Assembly (NCBI GenBank): GCA_916048095.2
Contig: OU696583.1
Location: 5,533,322-5,597,321 of the forward strand
DNA length: 64,000 nucleotides
Direction of reading: 5' to 3'
Source of the DNA: Sacculina carcini
Lineage: Eukaryota > Arthropoda > Thecostraca > Sacculinidae
Part shown: positions 43,566 through 54,791 of the stretch, one piece after another
How positions within the stretch are numbered: the stretch's first letter is position 1
How the letters are laid out: every line of letters begins with the position of its first letter
Made by a program: the position numbers and the translations under genes
Notes under the pieces: model-generated
Database searches by the model: none
The model's input: only the letters and a program-made list of their open reading frames with translations
Told to the model about the DNA's origin: nothing

Positions 43566-43679
43566 TCACTGAAGCCCAATCACAATTAAGAATGCATCAT
43601 ATTATCTCCAAGCATGGATGGTGTGGTTTTATTGCGTACAGTTTAATTAATGCTACACTCTACTGAATATAAAGGCTTT

Positions 43680-46600
43680 ATTGTCCTCAATAACGTTCCG
43701 CACGACGGGCGGGTAAAATGCTACTTGGAACAAAGTAAGCTACTGAATTTTACTGTGTAATTTATTTGGTTTAATTTCAAGTTGCATACGCTTAAGTTGC
43801 ATAAGGATACGGGTTGTAATATCATGCAATGCCAAGTATATGCATATGCTGTTTTAGAGGAAGCATTAATCTGGAATTATAGAGATGTTTCATTGTTTTG
43901 ATAGTGTTACACCTCTGAATTACTACACACGAAGGACGGGTGTGAAATTGAGTAGTGTTGAGGGAAAAACATCGTCAATAATTAAAACAAGAATTTACAA
44001 ATTTGACTTTTCTATTGGTCGTTTTTCATCAATTTTCTTTGTGTTTGTTTCGTGTTTGAGTTCTGAATTATTCCGCACGACGGGCAGCTTTAAATATGAG
44101 GCGGGTTGTGGAAAAACATGTTTTCTAAATTGAAACATAAATTTCACATTTAGACTTTTATATTGGCTAAAACGTTCCTATGGGTTTGTTTTTCTTTTTA
44201 AATTTTCACTAATTTTTTATGAATTGAATATTAATTATATTTTATTAACTTTTCCGCACGACGGGCGGGCTTGAATGTATCTATAAAGAGTGGGTTTAAA
44301 TGATAGCGAGGTATATGATATTTTGCTAGCAGTAAATATTCCAGCGTTAAAAGTAGAATAGCTCTTGAGCAAATGATGGTGGAGAATGATGTGAACCTTC
44401 AAATAATTTTGCGATCTGATGATATATGTATTAGGAATAATACGTAGCAGAATATAGATTGCATAATATAATATCGGCTGTAATATCAAGGGCTGTAATA
44501 TCGGTGTAATCCAAAAAATAACAACTGTATGAATATGATGCATTAGTGGAAGCATTAACCGGGAATTATGAGATAATATTATGGAAAAAAGTTCATATAT
44601 ATACTAAAAAAATTATTGTTATTTTGTGTTTACATTTCGAAATTATCCCTGACGACAGGCGGGCTTAAGTATGAGGCGGGTTGACTGAATAATATGCCGT
44701 CAATTATTAGAATAAGAATATGCAAATTCAGAACAGGAATTTTCTATTGGTATAGATTTTTCAATTTAGAGTTTTCTATTAGACTGGCTGTTTGCATTTA
44801 AATATGTATTACTTTTGTTTTATTAATTGTTCCGCACGACGGGTGGATTCAAACATTCAATTTTACCATGTGGAATGAATCCATATACAAAACTCACGGG
44901 CTTGACTTCAAGATCCAGACTCACTAATGTAAATGTGACTTAAATGGTGTATAAATATATCGCATTATGCAACAAATGTGAATTTAGCTGTTTGTAACAA
45001 TTTGGTTCCGATACTATATTGGCGGGTTGAGAGAAAAGTATTGGTGGGCCGCGTGTTTGGGACCCCTGGGGTAGGTAATCTCAGTCTTCTGATTACAAAT
45101 TATGATCGAATCAGTATATTTTGTGATCACAAACTAATAAGTTAAATCACCTCAGACTAGGCTGGGTGCGGTCAAGATTGGATGGTTGGGTTGGGTTGGG
45201 TAGGTTTGACTCAGGTTATATTGGGTTTTAATGATAGCGGAAAATATATAAATTTTAGCAATAAATATTATAGCGGTAAAAGTAAAATAATACTTAAGCA
45301 AATAATGTCGGGGAATGATGTTGAGTAATAAATATAGTTTGGAAGCATTCTGATGAAACGATTTCATCATCTTTCATTGTTTGTTTCGTGTTTGTGTTCT
45401 GAATTATACCACACCACGGGCAGATTTATATATCAGGCGGGTTGAGGGATAATATTTGTCAAAATAAGAACAAAAATATTCAAATTTAGACTTTTCTATT
45501 GGTTAAGATATTTATAGGTTACATTTTTTGGTTTTCAATTTGTATTCATTATATTTTATGGATTTGATATGAATTTTATTGTATGAATTGTTCCGCACGA
45601 CGGGTGGGTTTAAAAAAGTGTTTTTAGATCATTTTTTCAAATGGTTCATTTAAGAAAGGTAATTTTTTTTTAAATAAAAATGTTCCGCGGGCAGCAACTA
45701 TAGACAATAGAACGTTCAATTTCCCCTGTAGAATTAATCCATACACAAAACCAATGGATTTGACTTCAAATATGAATTTTATTGTATGAATTGTTCCGCA
45801 CGACGGGCGGGTTTAAAAAAAGGGTTTCCATTGTTTAGTTCATTTTTTCAAATGGTTCATTTAAAAAAAAGTATTCTTTTAAAAATAAAAATGCTCTGCG
45901 GGCAGCAACTATAGACAATAGAACGTTCAATTTACCCTGTAGAATTAATCCATACACAAAACCAATGGATTTGACTTCAAGATTCAGAACAGATCGTGTT
46001 CGAGTTCTGAATTATTCAGCACGACGGGCGGGTTTAAAAATGACTCAGGCGGACTGAGGGGAAATATTTTGTCGAAATAAAAATAATTAAACTAATAATT
46101 TTCAATTGATTAATATTTTTATGAGTGTACCCTAATTCATTTTTATTTTTCCATATTTTTTATGAATTGAATATGAATTTCATGTTATGAATTGCTCCGC
46201 ACAACGGGCGGGTTTTAATGCTATATGTATACATAAAGAAATTATCTGTCTGTCTGTGTATGTATGCTTGAATATGAGGTGACATAATTGCGCTGGTTCA
46301 TGGTTCGCTGGTTCAATGATCAGGGGCTTGAAACGCAAACGAAGCGATGTCTCATTTTTATGAAATATAAATGCCCCGCGGGCAGCAATAAAACGTTCAA
46401 TTTCACCGTATAGAATGAATTCATATACAAAACTAATGGATTTGACTTCAAGAACCAGAACGGATGGTGTTCGAGTTCTGAATTATTCCTCACGTCGGGC
46501 GGGTTTAAATATGAGGCGGTTTGAGTGAAAATATTTTGTCAAAATAAAATTAAAAATAATGAAATTTAGACTTTTTAATTTATTAAGGTCTTCATGAGTT

Positions 46601-47139
46601 TGCCTTATTTATCTTTAATTTGCAATAATTTTATGAATTTTTCCGCACAACGGGCGGGTTTTAATGCGGTTTTAATGCTATATGTATATATATATACATA
46701 AAGAAGAAATTATCTGTCTGTCTGTGTATGTATGCTTGAATATGAGGTGACATAATTGCGCTGGTTCATGGTTCGCTGGTTAAATGATCAGGGGCTTCAA
46801 ACGCAAACGAAGCGATGGCTCATTTTTATGAAATAAAAATGTCCCGCGGGCAGCAATAAAACGTTCAATTTCACCGTGTAGAATGAGTTCATATACAAAA
46901 CTAATGGATTTGACTTCAAGAACCAGAACGGATGGTGTTCGAGTTCTGAATTATTCCTCACGTCGGGCGGGTTTAAATATGAGGCGGGCTGAGTGAAAAT
47001 ATTTTGTCAAAATAAAATTAAAAATAATGAAATTTAGACTTTTTAATTGATTAAGGTTTTCATGAGTTTGCCTTATTTATTTTTAATTTGCAATATTTTT
47101 ATGAATTGTTCCGCACAACGGGCGGGTTATAATGCTAGT
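43680..47139 (+). repeat. Array of CCGCACGACGGGCGG hairpin modules, unit 2
   Basis: About fourteen further copies of the hairpin motif, at about 43690, 44075, 44255, 44650, 44830, 45410, 45592, 45795, 46015, 46197, 46490, 46642, 46957 and 47110. The last 920 bp comprise two tandem monomers of about 450 bp. Segments 45000-46020 are close copies of 36480-37330 in unit 1. Confidence 0.8.
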
Positions 47140-47400
47140 ATATATATATATATGTGTGTGTGCGTGTGTAAGTGTATATATTAGTACGTTTCCTTCGGTT
47201 CGATGTACGTGTGCGCTCCAGGATACCCCTTTGAGTGATATCGAAAATTTTATCGAAATGTTTTCCACTCGCCTATATCGCCCGCTCATTCAGACCGATA
47301 TCAAATATCGCTCAGCACACCGAAAGTTGCCCCCGGCAATAGCACGAACTTGCACTCGTTGTGGTGGCAGAGCCAATGCCACCTAGACTACTATCTATCT
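47140..47400 (+). repeat. Inner left arm of the large palindrome
   Basis: Continuation of the left arm after the Helitron-like insertion. It is the reverse complement of 47435-47697, ending in ACTACTATCTATCT next to a 34-nt spacer (47401-47434). Confidence 0.9.
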
Positions 47401-47676
47401 AGGTGGCGTTGGCAGAGCGTGTATCTGCACAGACAGATAGATAGATAGTAGTCTAGGTGGCATTGGCTCTGCCACCACAACGAGTGCAAGTTCGTGCTAT
47501 TGCCGGGGGCAACTTTCGGTGTGCTGAGCGATATTTGATATCGGTCTGAATGAGCGGGCGATATAGGCGAGTGGAAAACATTTCGATAAAATTTTCGATA
47601 TCACTCAAAGGGGTATCCTGGAGCGCACACGTACATCGAATAGAAGGAAACATACTAATATATATACTTACACACG

Positions 47677-47694
<18 letters not shown>

Positions 47695-47767
<73 letters not shown>
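47695..47767. repeat. (TA)n microsatellite
   Basis: About 70 bp of uninterrupted TA at the point of the right arm that corresponds to the Helitron insertion site of the left arm. Confidence 0.95.
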
Positions 47768-47772
<5 letters not shown>

Positions 47773-47849
47773 ACATTACAGTACATACACATATAGGTTG
47801 ATCCACATAAAACGAATAAGCGCTAACCACCAATGATACAAATGGACCC

Positions 47850-48676
47850 TTATGCACAAAATATTAGCACTAATTGCCGGCCGCGATCGGAACTAACCGC
47901 GAGACACATGCCAAATCTCGATACACAATCAAGCAATGCCCGAGTGCAGGGATTCGCGGTGGCATCGACCATGTGGATGGCATCAGGATAGCGGGTGTAA
48001 CGATCTACGATGGTAAAAAGGTATCTAAATCCGTTCGAGACAGGAAGAGGCCCCACGATCTCTACGTTCAAAGACTCAAAACAACCGGAAGGATGTGCAG
48101 GGCGTTTCAAAGCTGTCCGCTGGTGCCAAGATATTTTACAAACCTGACAGTTAAGACACAATTTCACCCAGGAAGCAGCCTTCGAGGACACACGTTTGAA
48201 GACGTACCGTTCTGACACGAGACGACGTTTTGTTCTCGCGCTGGGATGACTCAAGCCGTGAATGATGTCAAAAACAGTTTTCTGTATGACCTCCGGCAGC
48301 AACGGCCGATCAATTCCAGTCGAATCATCGACCAGTAGCTTCGCTTCAGTTCCAGGCACTGTGCGACTCTAAATAGAGAGAGAAGGCGAGGCAGCTAATT
48401 CGGCAACGTCGCTTGAAGTTTGCTGAGCTAGCGCTAATGACTTGAGATCGATGCATTATTGAGACTCAACAGCCGCTACGGTGACTTCAGTACTATCGGC
48501 ATACGATCGAGTGTTGTCAGTAGGCAAGCGGCTCAGACAGTCGGAAACGACGTTTAGACTTCCGCTGATATGACGCACATCAGTTGAAAGCTCGCTCAGG
48601 TACGCGATTTGGCGTTGCACACGAGCCGAGCGATCGGTACAGCTGGTGAACATATGCACGAGCGGCTTGTGATCTG
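47850..48676 (-). mobile_element. Ty3/Gypsy pol fragment, right (inverted) copy
   Basis: Inverted twin of 33127-33949 with the same RNase H end and integrase motifs and only a few substitutions, so the duplication is recent compared with the age of the fossil. Confidence 0.8.
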
Positions 48677-48983
48677 TCCAATTAAGACAATTAGCACTAG
48701 CACAAGACAGGACTATGTTCGCAATACTGTGTGTTCTCCTAACACATGATGCAATACATTACACATGTTTATCGCAGACATTACTCGGAAAATACATGCT
48801 ACAACATTTGTCATCAATTTCAAACAATAACATTTCGTAACATGCACATGTGAAACAAAAAGTTGCGGCAGAATCAGCAAACAAGCTACATTCACAATTA
48901 AAGCAAATGCATGATGCCTACAATATCATAGAAAATTGCTCACCTAAGGTGATAAATCAACTCGCAACAATGTAAGTGGCAAA

Positions 48984-49240
48984 ATGACTAAAGTTTCGCT
49001 TACAATAAGTAAATATACAGTAAGCTTCAATAATTCGCCAAGAATCGATAAAAAAGAGAATATTTTTCACTGGTGGCATCATCATTCCCACAATGGTCTG
49101 AAAGCACTAGCAGAAGTTGCCATAGCACTTCCGGTGACTCAGGCCAGCGTTGAAAGAAGTTTTCTGGTCTGAATTACATTCTCAATGAGCGACGAATAAG
49201 ACCAAAATCTGATATAATTGATTCGATCATGGTGCTAAGA
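48984..49240 (+). pseudogene. hAT transposase, C-terminal part
   Basis: Translates as NSPRIDKKENIFHWW, LKALAEVAIALPVTQASVERSF and, after a single frame change, LNYILNERRIRPKSDIIDSIMVLRC. This is the conserved hAT C-terminal dimerisation domain, on the same strand as 31310-32908. It most likely belongs to the same transposase, cut in two by the palindrome. The sequence 49245-49575 beyond it has no recognised feature and no clear inverted repeat. Confidence 0.75.
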
Positions 49241-49581
49241 TGTAACACCTGAGACTGCAATCTTGCTACTGCCAACATTTCGTGCTTGCTCTAATGAATT
49301 TGTCGCTAGTGCCCTATATTCTGGCATGTGCCATGCTTACCATAAAGTGTTAATATGTCTTGTGAATTTGCAAATTGAATGTGTTAAATGTGAATGTGTT
49401 TTATAAACCAATACGTACGTGAATATGTATGGGTGCGGGAGTGTCGTGTGTGTGTATATATCGTATAATTTAGGAGCATATGAATACTTTTGCATTTGTA
49501 TCGAGCTCGACGACATCAATACATTTCTGTGTCTATTATCGTTTTAACTTGTGTTAACATCGGGGTAGATGACCCACTGCC

Positions 49582-49680
49582 ATAACAACAACAATATGTA
49601 TTTGTTTGAGCACAATTCCAGAAATCGGGTGGGAGATACACAATAAAACCGAGTGAGAAAGTATATGCTTGTGAGAAATA
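49582..49680 (-). repeat. Short LINE 3'-end relic
   Basis: AACAACAACAATATGTATTTG on the plus strand is the reverse of the AAATACA...(TTG)n LINE 3' end seen elsewhere. Only about 100 bp at most can be attributed. The stretch 49680-50085 shows nothing recognisable. Confidence 0.4.
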
Positions 49681-50084
49681 ATAGGTGAATGCCATGCTAA
49701 CTCATTGACTATTTCCATGGAACCCGGTATCTAAGACAGTTCATATTTTACTCGCGTATAATGACTGTATGAACATGACGCAGAAACCTCATCATTGTGT
49801 TTGTATTTGCTTCAGCCGCGCCATATTATCATAAGCATATACAACCAACTCAGTGAATTCACCAGGGCTTTCAGTAATTTCACCAATAAAGTGAATATAC
49901 CGATAAAGTAATTTTACTTGATATCGAAGGGTCCCATTCAACGTTTTATTTTTTATAATGTAAAGTTAAATAAACGTATCTCATAAACATTTCGTATTGC
50001 ATTTAGTATTAAATATTAAGTAAAATATAATATCAAGTGTGTAATAATGTATATTATAGAATTCCACATATGGGGACAGCAAAT

Positions 50085-50310
50085 ATCGATTCAAGTCCTG
50101 TTCAAGTCCTGTTCAAGTCCTGTCCGATTCAAGTCCTGTGAGAACGATTGCTGAAGGTACGAAAAAGGTACGAAATTACGGTACGAATTTTTTTTCGTAC
50201 TAGGTCGGTACGATTGCAAAAATGAGGTACGGTACGAAAGTACGGTACGAAATTTTTTCGTTGGTACTAATCACGAAAAACCAATCGTACCGTACCATAC
50301 TTCATTCTCT
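50085..50310. repeat. Short tandem repeats (CAAGTCCTGTT and GGTACGAAA units)
   Basis: Four copies of a unit containing TTCAAGTCCTG (50090-50140) and then several imperfect GGTACGAAATT units (50150-50300). Confidence 0.85.
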
Positions 50311-50339
50311 GCTTATACATACACTTATGATTTAAACAC

Positions 50340-50530
50340 GAAACAAGATTACGTTTTAGTTATGTGTGGTTCCCTAAGACATGGTTCAATACTACACATG
50401 TTTCGCGCAGACAATACTTTGGAAGAACGTGCTACAACATTTTTCATCAAATTAATACGATAGTGTAAGGAATATCGTAACATGCATGTATGTAATAAAA
50501 TGATGCGCCAAAATACACGAATATAACACA
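50340..50530 (-). repeat. Diverged third copy of part of the palindrome arm
   Basis: Aligns with 48725-48890 and with the reverse of 32925-33090: shared pieces include ACACATGTTT, GTGCTACAACATTT, CATCAA and ATCGTAACATGCA. More diverged than the two arms are from each other. Confidence 0.6.
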
Positions 50531-50584
50531 TGAATATTTACATAACTATTACATTACATACAGGCTTACATACAGGTTACAAAT

Positions 50585-51045
50585 ATGCTCTGCCTTAACC
50601 ATGCTGAAACCCAACATGAAACTTGTTGTACATTAAATCTTTTATATATACCTCAATATACATGCTTAACAAAAAAATCGGAGTATACTATTTTTTCCTG
50701 CGAGGTCAAACTTCACATTTGGATGATTTTTTTATTTGACCCTGGAGATACAAAATTACTTAAACTATGTTGTACTACTATTTAACAGCTTTAAAATGGT
50801 GTTCGAATGGTATATCTATGTGATCAAATAGCTGCGATATTGACTGCTGACCGACGGCAATTTTAGCTGAAAATTTTAGGTCAAACTTTTATATGTCATA
50901 TCTCGGGAACGGTGCACCCTAGAATACTAAAATTCTATATTTTCACTAGACTCAGTGAGCTCTATAAGCCTACCAAAAAAACAAATCTGAGTCGGATCCG
51001 GAAAATCAGTGGTTGAACTGACATGGAATGACCCTATATTCGATT
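50585..51045 (+). repeat. Interspersed repeat, copy 1
   Basis: Shares long blocks with 55878-56325, such as AAAATGGTGTTCGAATGGTA, ATAGCTGCGATATTGACTGC and GACGGCAATTTTAGCTGAAA, and ends TGGAATGACCCTATA. Possibly a DNA transposon with TATAGGGTCATTCCA ends, but the other end is not clear. The following 51046-51470 shows nothing I can name. Confidence 0.65.
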
Positions 51046-51469
51046 ATTGGTGTTAAGAACGTATGTATATCATGTATTTTAAATATAACACATTCCAAAT
51101 GCTTCATGTATTGTACAGAGTCGAAAATGTAAAAAACGTGGGCAGCCGTCAGTTGACTGTACAAATACTTCTAGAAAGTTGTATTTTCTATCATCTTAAT
51201 ATGAACCAAATTATAATAGATGGTACACCATTACAAAGATATTAAACTGATATATTGAATGGTGTTTGTTAAATTGCCATACACATTTTCTAACAATGTA
51301 AGTTGAGACAAACGTGCACATTTTTTTATTACAGGCAAATCCAGTAGCATGGGAAGATTGCATGCACTATTACCACCCTAAGGTGGCCCCATATACAGGA
51401 AGCGCCCTTCAGATTCAGAGAGAAAGAGAGCTCGAAAAGAAAAAGTTATAGAAAGAGTGCTGGAAAATA

Positions 51470-52110
51470 AAATAATAAATAAATGGCAATAAATAATGAA
51501 CCATCATCCGATAACATTCCATAACGTCACACCGCCCACGTTCCTCAATAAATAACAATAATCAACAATGATTCAATAAATGATTCAATAAATGACAACC
51601 ATAAATAAATACGAATAAATAGTAATAAGTAAGTAATAAATAACAATCAAGAACAATAAATATGATTCAATAAATAGCAACAACAATAAATATGATTCAA
51701 TAAACAGCAACAACAATAAATATGATTCAATAAAGAACAAAAGCCGACACTGAGTAAAAGTATGATTGAATAAATAACAACAACCAATAATAAATAGTAA
51801 TAAATAGAGAGTAAAATAAGAATAAATATAAATCAATAGAAAATAAATAACAATAAATATAAATAAGTAGAAAATAAATAACAACAAATATGAATACATA
51901 ACAATACATATGATTAAATAACAATACATATGAATAAATAACAATAAATATGAATAAATAACAATACATATGAATAAATAACAATACATATGAATAAATA
52001 ACAATACATATGAACAAATAACAATAAATATGAATAAATAACAATAAATATGAATAAATCACAATAAATACGAATAAATCACAATAAATATGAATAAATA
52101 TGCAATTAAT
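51470..52110. repeat. AATAAATATG/AATAACAA minisatellite
   Basis: About 640 bp of imperfect units built from AATAAATA, ACAATA and CATATGA, most regular at 51880-52100. Confidence 0.92.
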
Positions 52111-52124
52111 AAGACTCAACAGTA

Positions 52125-53016
52125 AATTCCGCTCTTTCAGTAGCATTTCATTTACTTTGGCCTTGAATTTGTTCAAATTGTTCTGCGAGAAAGCCTCCTC
52201 CTTCAACGTGTTCCAAGTAGCACGCCACAGTGGCCGGAAGAAAGCAACGTTGGAATTGCTTTGTTAGACAACGAATTGGAGCCATGTACTGGGAATGCTG
52301 TTTGGATGTATACGGTGTGCTTCTTGCAGCCACTAAATCATCAGGAATTGACTTGCTCATCAGATGATGGTCGTTGTGCTTGATCTTGTACAGCATGCAC
52401 ACGCTGCTGACTTTTCGACGATGGCAAAGATCACCAAGAATCAAGTCACCACAGAGGAACTTGCAAGTTCTAGGATTCTGTTGATGAGATTGAGGTGACA
52501 ATCCGCAGCAGAAGACCACACGGGGGCACAGTACTCCAGAATTGGCAAAATGAAACAGCGAAAACAACTTTTTGAGATTGTGCTGCTACCGAACATCCGA
52601 TATGCCTTTCTTAAAACTCCCAGTTTCCGCGATGCCGAACAAACTAGCTTCCGAATATGACTCGCAAATGTGAGTTTTGAGTCTACATGTACTCCCAATA
52701 TTTTGAGCTCATCACACACGTTGAGTTGGGCGTCATTTATGAGGATAGCTCCATGTGAAGGCTGAACGGAACGTGACCTAGAAACCAACAAGCTTTTAGA
52801 TTTTGAAGTGTTCAGCATCATATTCCACCTCTCGCACCACTTCAGGACGCTGCTGAGATCGCCGTTGACCGCTTGACGCACCTGTGGTTTGTCCGAAGGA
52901 GATGAAATTACAGCCATCAAGGTGATACCATCAGCATATCCATATACAGGGTTGCGTGTGGTTGTGTACAGGTCAGCGGTGTAAATGTTGAACAAAAAAT
53001 AGGTATTTGAACACAA
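52125..53016 (-). pseudogene. Jockey/CR1-type LINE RT fragment
   Basis: Minus-strand RT palm-to-C-terminus: YGYADGITLMA, LKWCERWNMMLNTSKSKSLLVSR, LKILGVHVDSKLTFASHI, FRCFILPILEYCAPVWSSAA, then after a frame change VCMLYKIKHNDHH and PATVACYLEHV. This pattern is common in arthropod jockey-like elements. The catalytic YADD is YADG here, and the fingers and endonuclease are missing, so the copy is dead. It is a different family from the other LINEs in the window. Confidence 0.8.
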
Positions 53017-53690
53017 ATTACTACATCAAAGAAACCATCATCCATAAAACCAGTTCTAAAAGCAGGTTACTAATATAAAACTAATTAAATTGGTTCAACT
53101 TTCTTTGATATGCCGCCAATTTTTTCTAAATCTCAACATCTACGAAAAACGTTTTTCAAATTTTTTTTATATTTAAAAACCATGGTTTAAAAAATACAGT
53201 TTAAATCAAGTGGTTTAACCAGCCGCTTATATGTACCAGCAGGCTACTTGCTATACAAAAGGTATTTGAAAGTACATCAATCAAATCTATCTTACATAGA
53301 TAATGTTTTAGAAAACATTGTTTCATTGAAAAAACGTTAAATATACGTTTGTCAAAAAAACACTTGACCAACCAATTAACTTGTCTTGTTCTGCTGTCAA
53401 CATTTTCTGAATCTGTACATTTATAAAACGAATTTAAAACGAATTTAAAACCAATTTGAAAAACATCATTGCATTTTTTCATAAAAAACATGGTTTCTTT
53501 TGAAGAAAAACACATGATTACTAAATGAATTGGTTTTGTTCTGCTGACAAACTATTTAAAATATCCACATAACTATAACCATCTTTAAAAACATGGGTTT
53601 TCTCAATAAAAAACCTAAACCAACGGATTCGGATGCACTTTCAAACAGCCTCCTGAGGCATTTAATGATAAATATTTATGTTTTTGCTCG
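53017..53690. other. AT-rich low-complexity stretch
   Basis: Rich in A/T runs with repeated AAACATGGTTT and AAACCAATTT-like words. No gene or clear element. Confidence 0.4.
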
Positions 53691-53824
53691 GGAGCGCAAC
53701 TGGTAGCGGTGCTTCGCTGCTTCCCGTGCGCCTTTCGTGGCCCTTTTGTCGCGTGCGGGAACAGCAGGAGCAGTCCGGGTGGAGACCCCGAATACTCGCG
53801 GCGTACGCTGCCTCTCGCGCGCCC
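53691..53824. other. GC-rich island of unknown origin
   Basis: About 130 bp of markedly GC-rich sequence (GCGGTGCTTCGCTGCTTCCCG ..., CTCGCGCGCCCTC) within AT-rich surroundings. No tRNA boxes or frame recognised. Confidence 0.3.
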
Positions 53825-54457
53825 TCAGTGGGGCTCTTGCGATTGCAGTGAGTAAGTCAGGGCTAGGCGGTCACTATACGCGCAACGCCGCGCTACAATA
53901 CAATCGTGTGTGAGGAGGAATTGGAGTTTGTCGCAGAAACTGGTGATGAAGTCATCGGTAAACAGTTTTGGTGTTTGAATGGTTGATCTGTCGGTCGATG
54001 TACACTGCTTAAATTCCAACCGCTTTTCTATCAAAACTGCAATTATAATATCTATTAATTTCTAAACACCAGCACAGTTTGGGCATTTAAAAAAGCACGT
54101 TTCTTGAGGTTGATTACATTGCAAAAGTGCCAAACAATGACAATAGTGGCAGATGTCATCAATGTGCGGCTCATCTTCTGCATTGACCGAATGGCCCGCT
54201 TCATTGTCATCTCGCATGCCTGGCGACATAGTTTTCATTAACGGGGTTATTGCTGTCATCATTAATTTAACATTTTCGTGAGCAGTGCAAACGCAAATTG
54301 CATGTGCACCACTGGCACCAGGCAGCACACACTCTTTTGGTCGTAAGTCTGCGAACTTGGAAAGTCCAATCTTCATGGTGGGTTGCCCGCGTGTATCTAC
54401 ATGAAATCTGTGTATTCGAGAAATTTGCGTTTTAATATGAAATATATTTACATACAT
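53825..54457 (-). pseudogene. Fragment of a conserved, unnamed metazoan protein family (probably transposon-derived)
   Basis: Two minus-strand frames, 54062-54457 and 53825-54034, lie side by side. The first contains LSKFADLRPKECVLPGASGAHAICVC with a following HENVKLM, then a CHYC...C...CPNC cysteine set. The second contains FKQCTSTDRSTIQT and DFITSFCDKLQFLLTHD. I recall this order (LRPKxCVLxGxxGxHxVCVCxxHxNVKLM, then W/CxSTDRSTxET...DEFxxxFCxKL) from multicopy, uncharacterised proteins of aphids, hydra and other invertebrates, but I cannot name the element. The cysteines suggest zinc binding. Both ends are missing. Confidence 0.5.
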
Positions 54458-54513
54458 TTGCTTTGCTGGACCTGTTTTTCACAGTGATCCATTCAATTCT
54501 TGTTTTAAATTAA

Positions 54514-54791
54514 TGTAATATATTAGTGCTGGATATTGTGTATGAATGATTATTTTGTATGAGCGTGAGTGAAGGTGCTATATGTGTATATGAGCGTGCG
54601 TTTGAATGGTGGATTTTCCGGTTTGCTGACTGCGCGTGCCACGTGGTGGCGTGATGTTTCGGGAGCCATGTGAGCGTCGTGGAGTGTGTATCGGTGTGCG
54701 GTGTCTTGTGGGCGCGCGTGAGGCTGCAATGCCCCCGCGCACCCGTCTTCAAATATATATTTTGTTTTTGTTCTTTATATCTGCTTTTACG
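54514..54791 (+). repeat. 5' LTR of element C
   Basis: 278 bp. Contains a GC-rich inverted repeat at about 54709-54745 just before ATATATATTTTG, at the position equivalent to the LTR hairpin of element B. Confidence 0.85.

Larger units (their letters stand above)
41339..47139 (+). mobile_element. Helitron-like element, unit 2 (non-autonomous)
   Basis: Starts TCTATATCTATATATATAAA at 41339, directly after the CTAG of unit 1, and ends AATGCTAG at 47139 followed by T. Same order as unit 1: TG tract, 341-bp tandem repeats (four copies), then hairpin modules, closing with a CCGCACAACGGGCGG hairpin 13 nt before CTAG. About 5.8 kb. No Rep/helicase frame. Confidence 0.75.
47435..48926 (-). repeat. 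Right arm of the large palindrome
   Basis: Uninterrupted arm: 47435-47697 pairs with 47140-47400, and 47767-48926 pairs with 32876-34038. Between them lies a (CA)n(TA)n stretch (47675-47766) longer than in the left arm. The hAT transposase C-terminus starts shortly after its end. Confidence 0.9.

Noticed and set aside
34039-47139. CRISPR-like array from the regularly recurring hairpin motif
   Set aside because: Spacing is irregular, the repeats are degenerate, the context is eukaryotic transposon DNA and there are no cas genes.
47140-47857. Mirror-image frames of 68-134 codons on both strands around 47400
   Set aside because: They are the two arms of the palindrome read in opposite directions and show no recognisable domain.
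51585-52206. Tyr/Leu/Ile-rich membrane protein frames on the minus strand
   Set aside because: They are translations of the AATAAATATG minisatellite.
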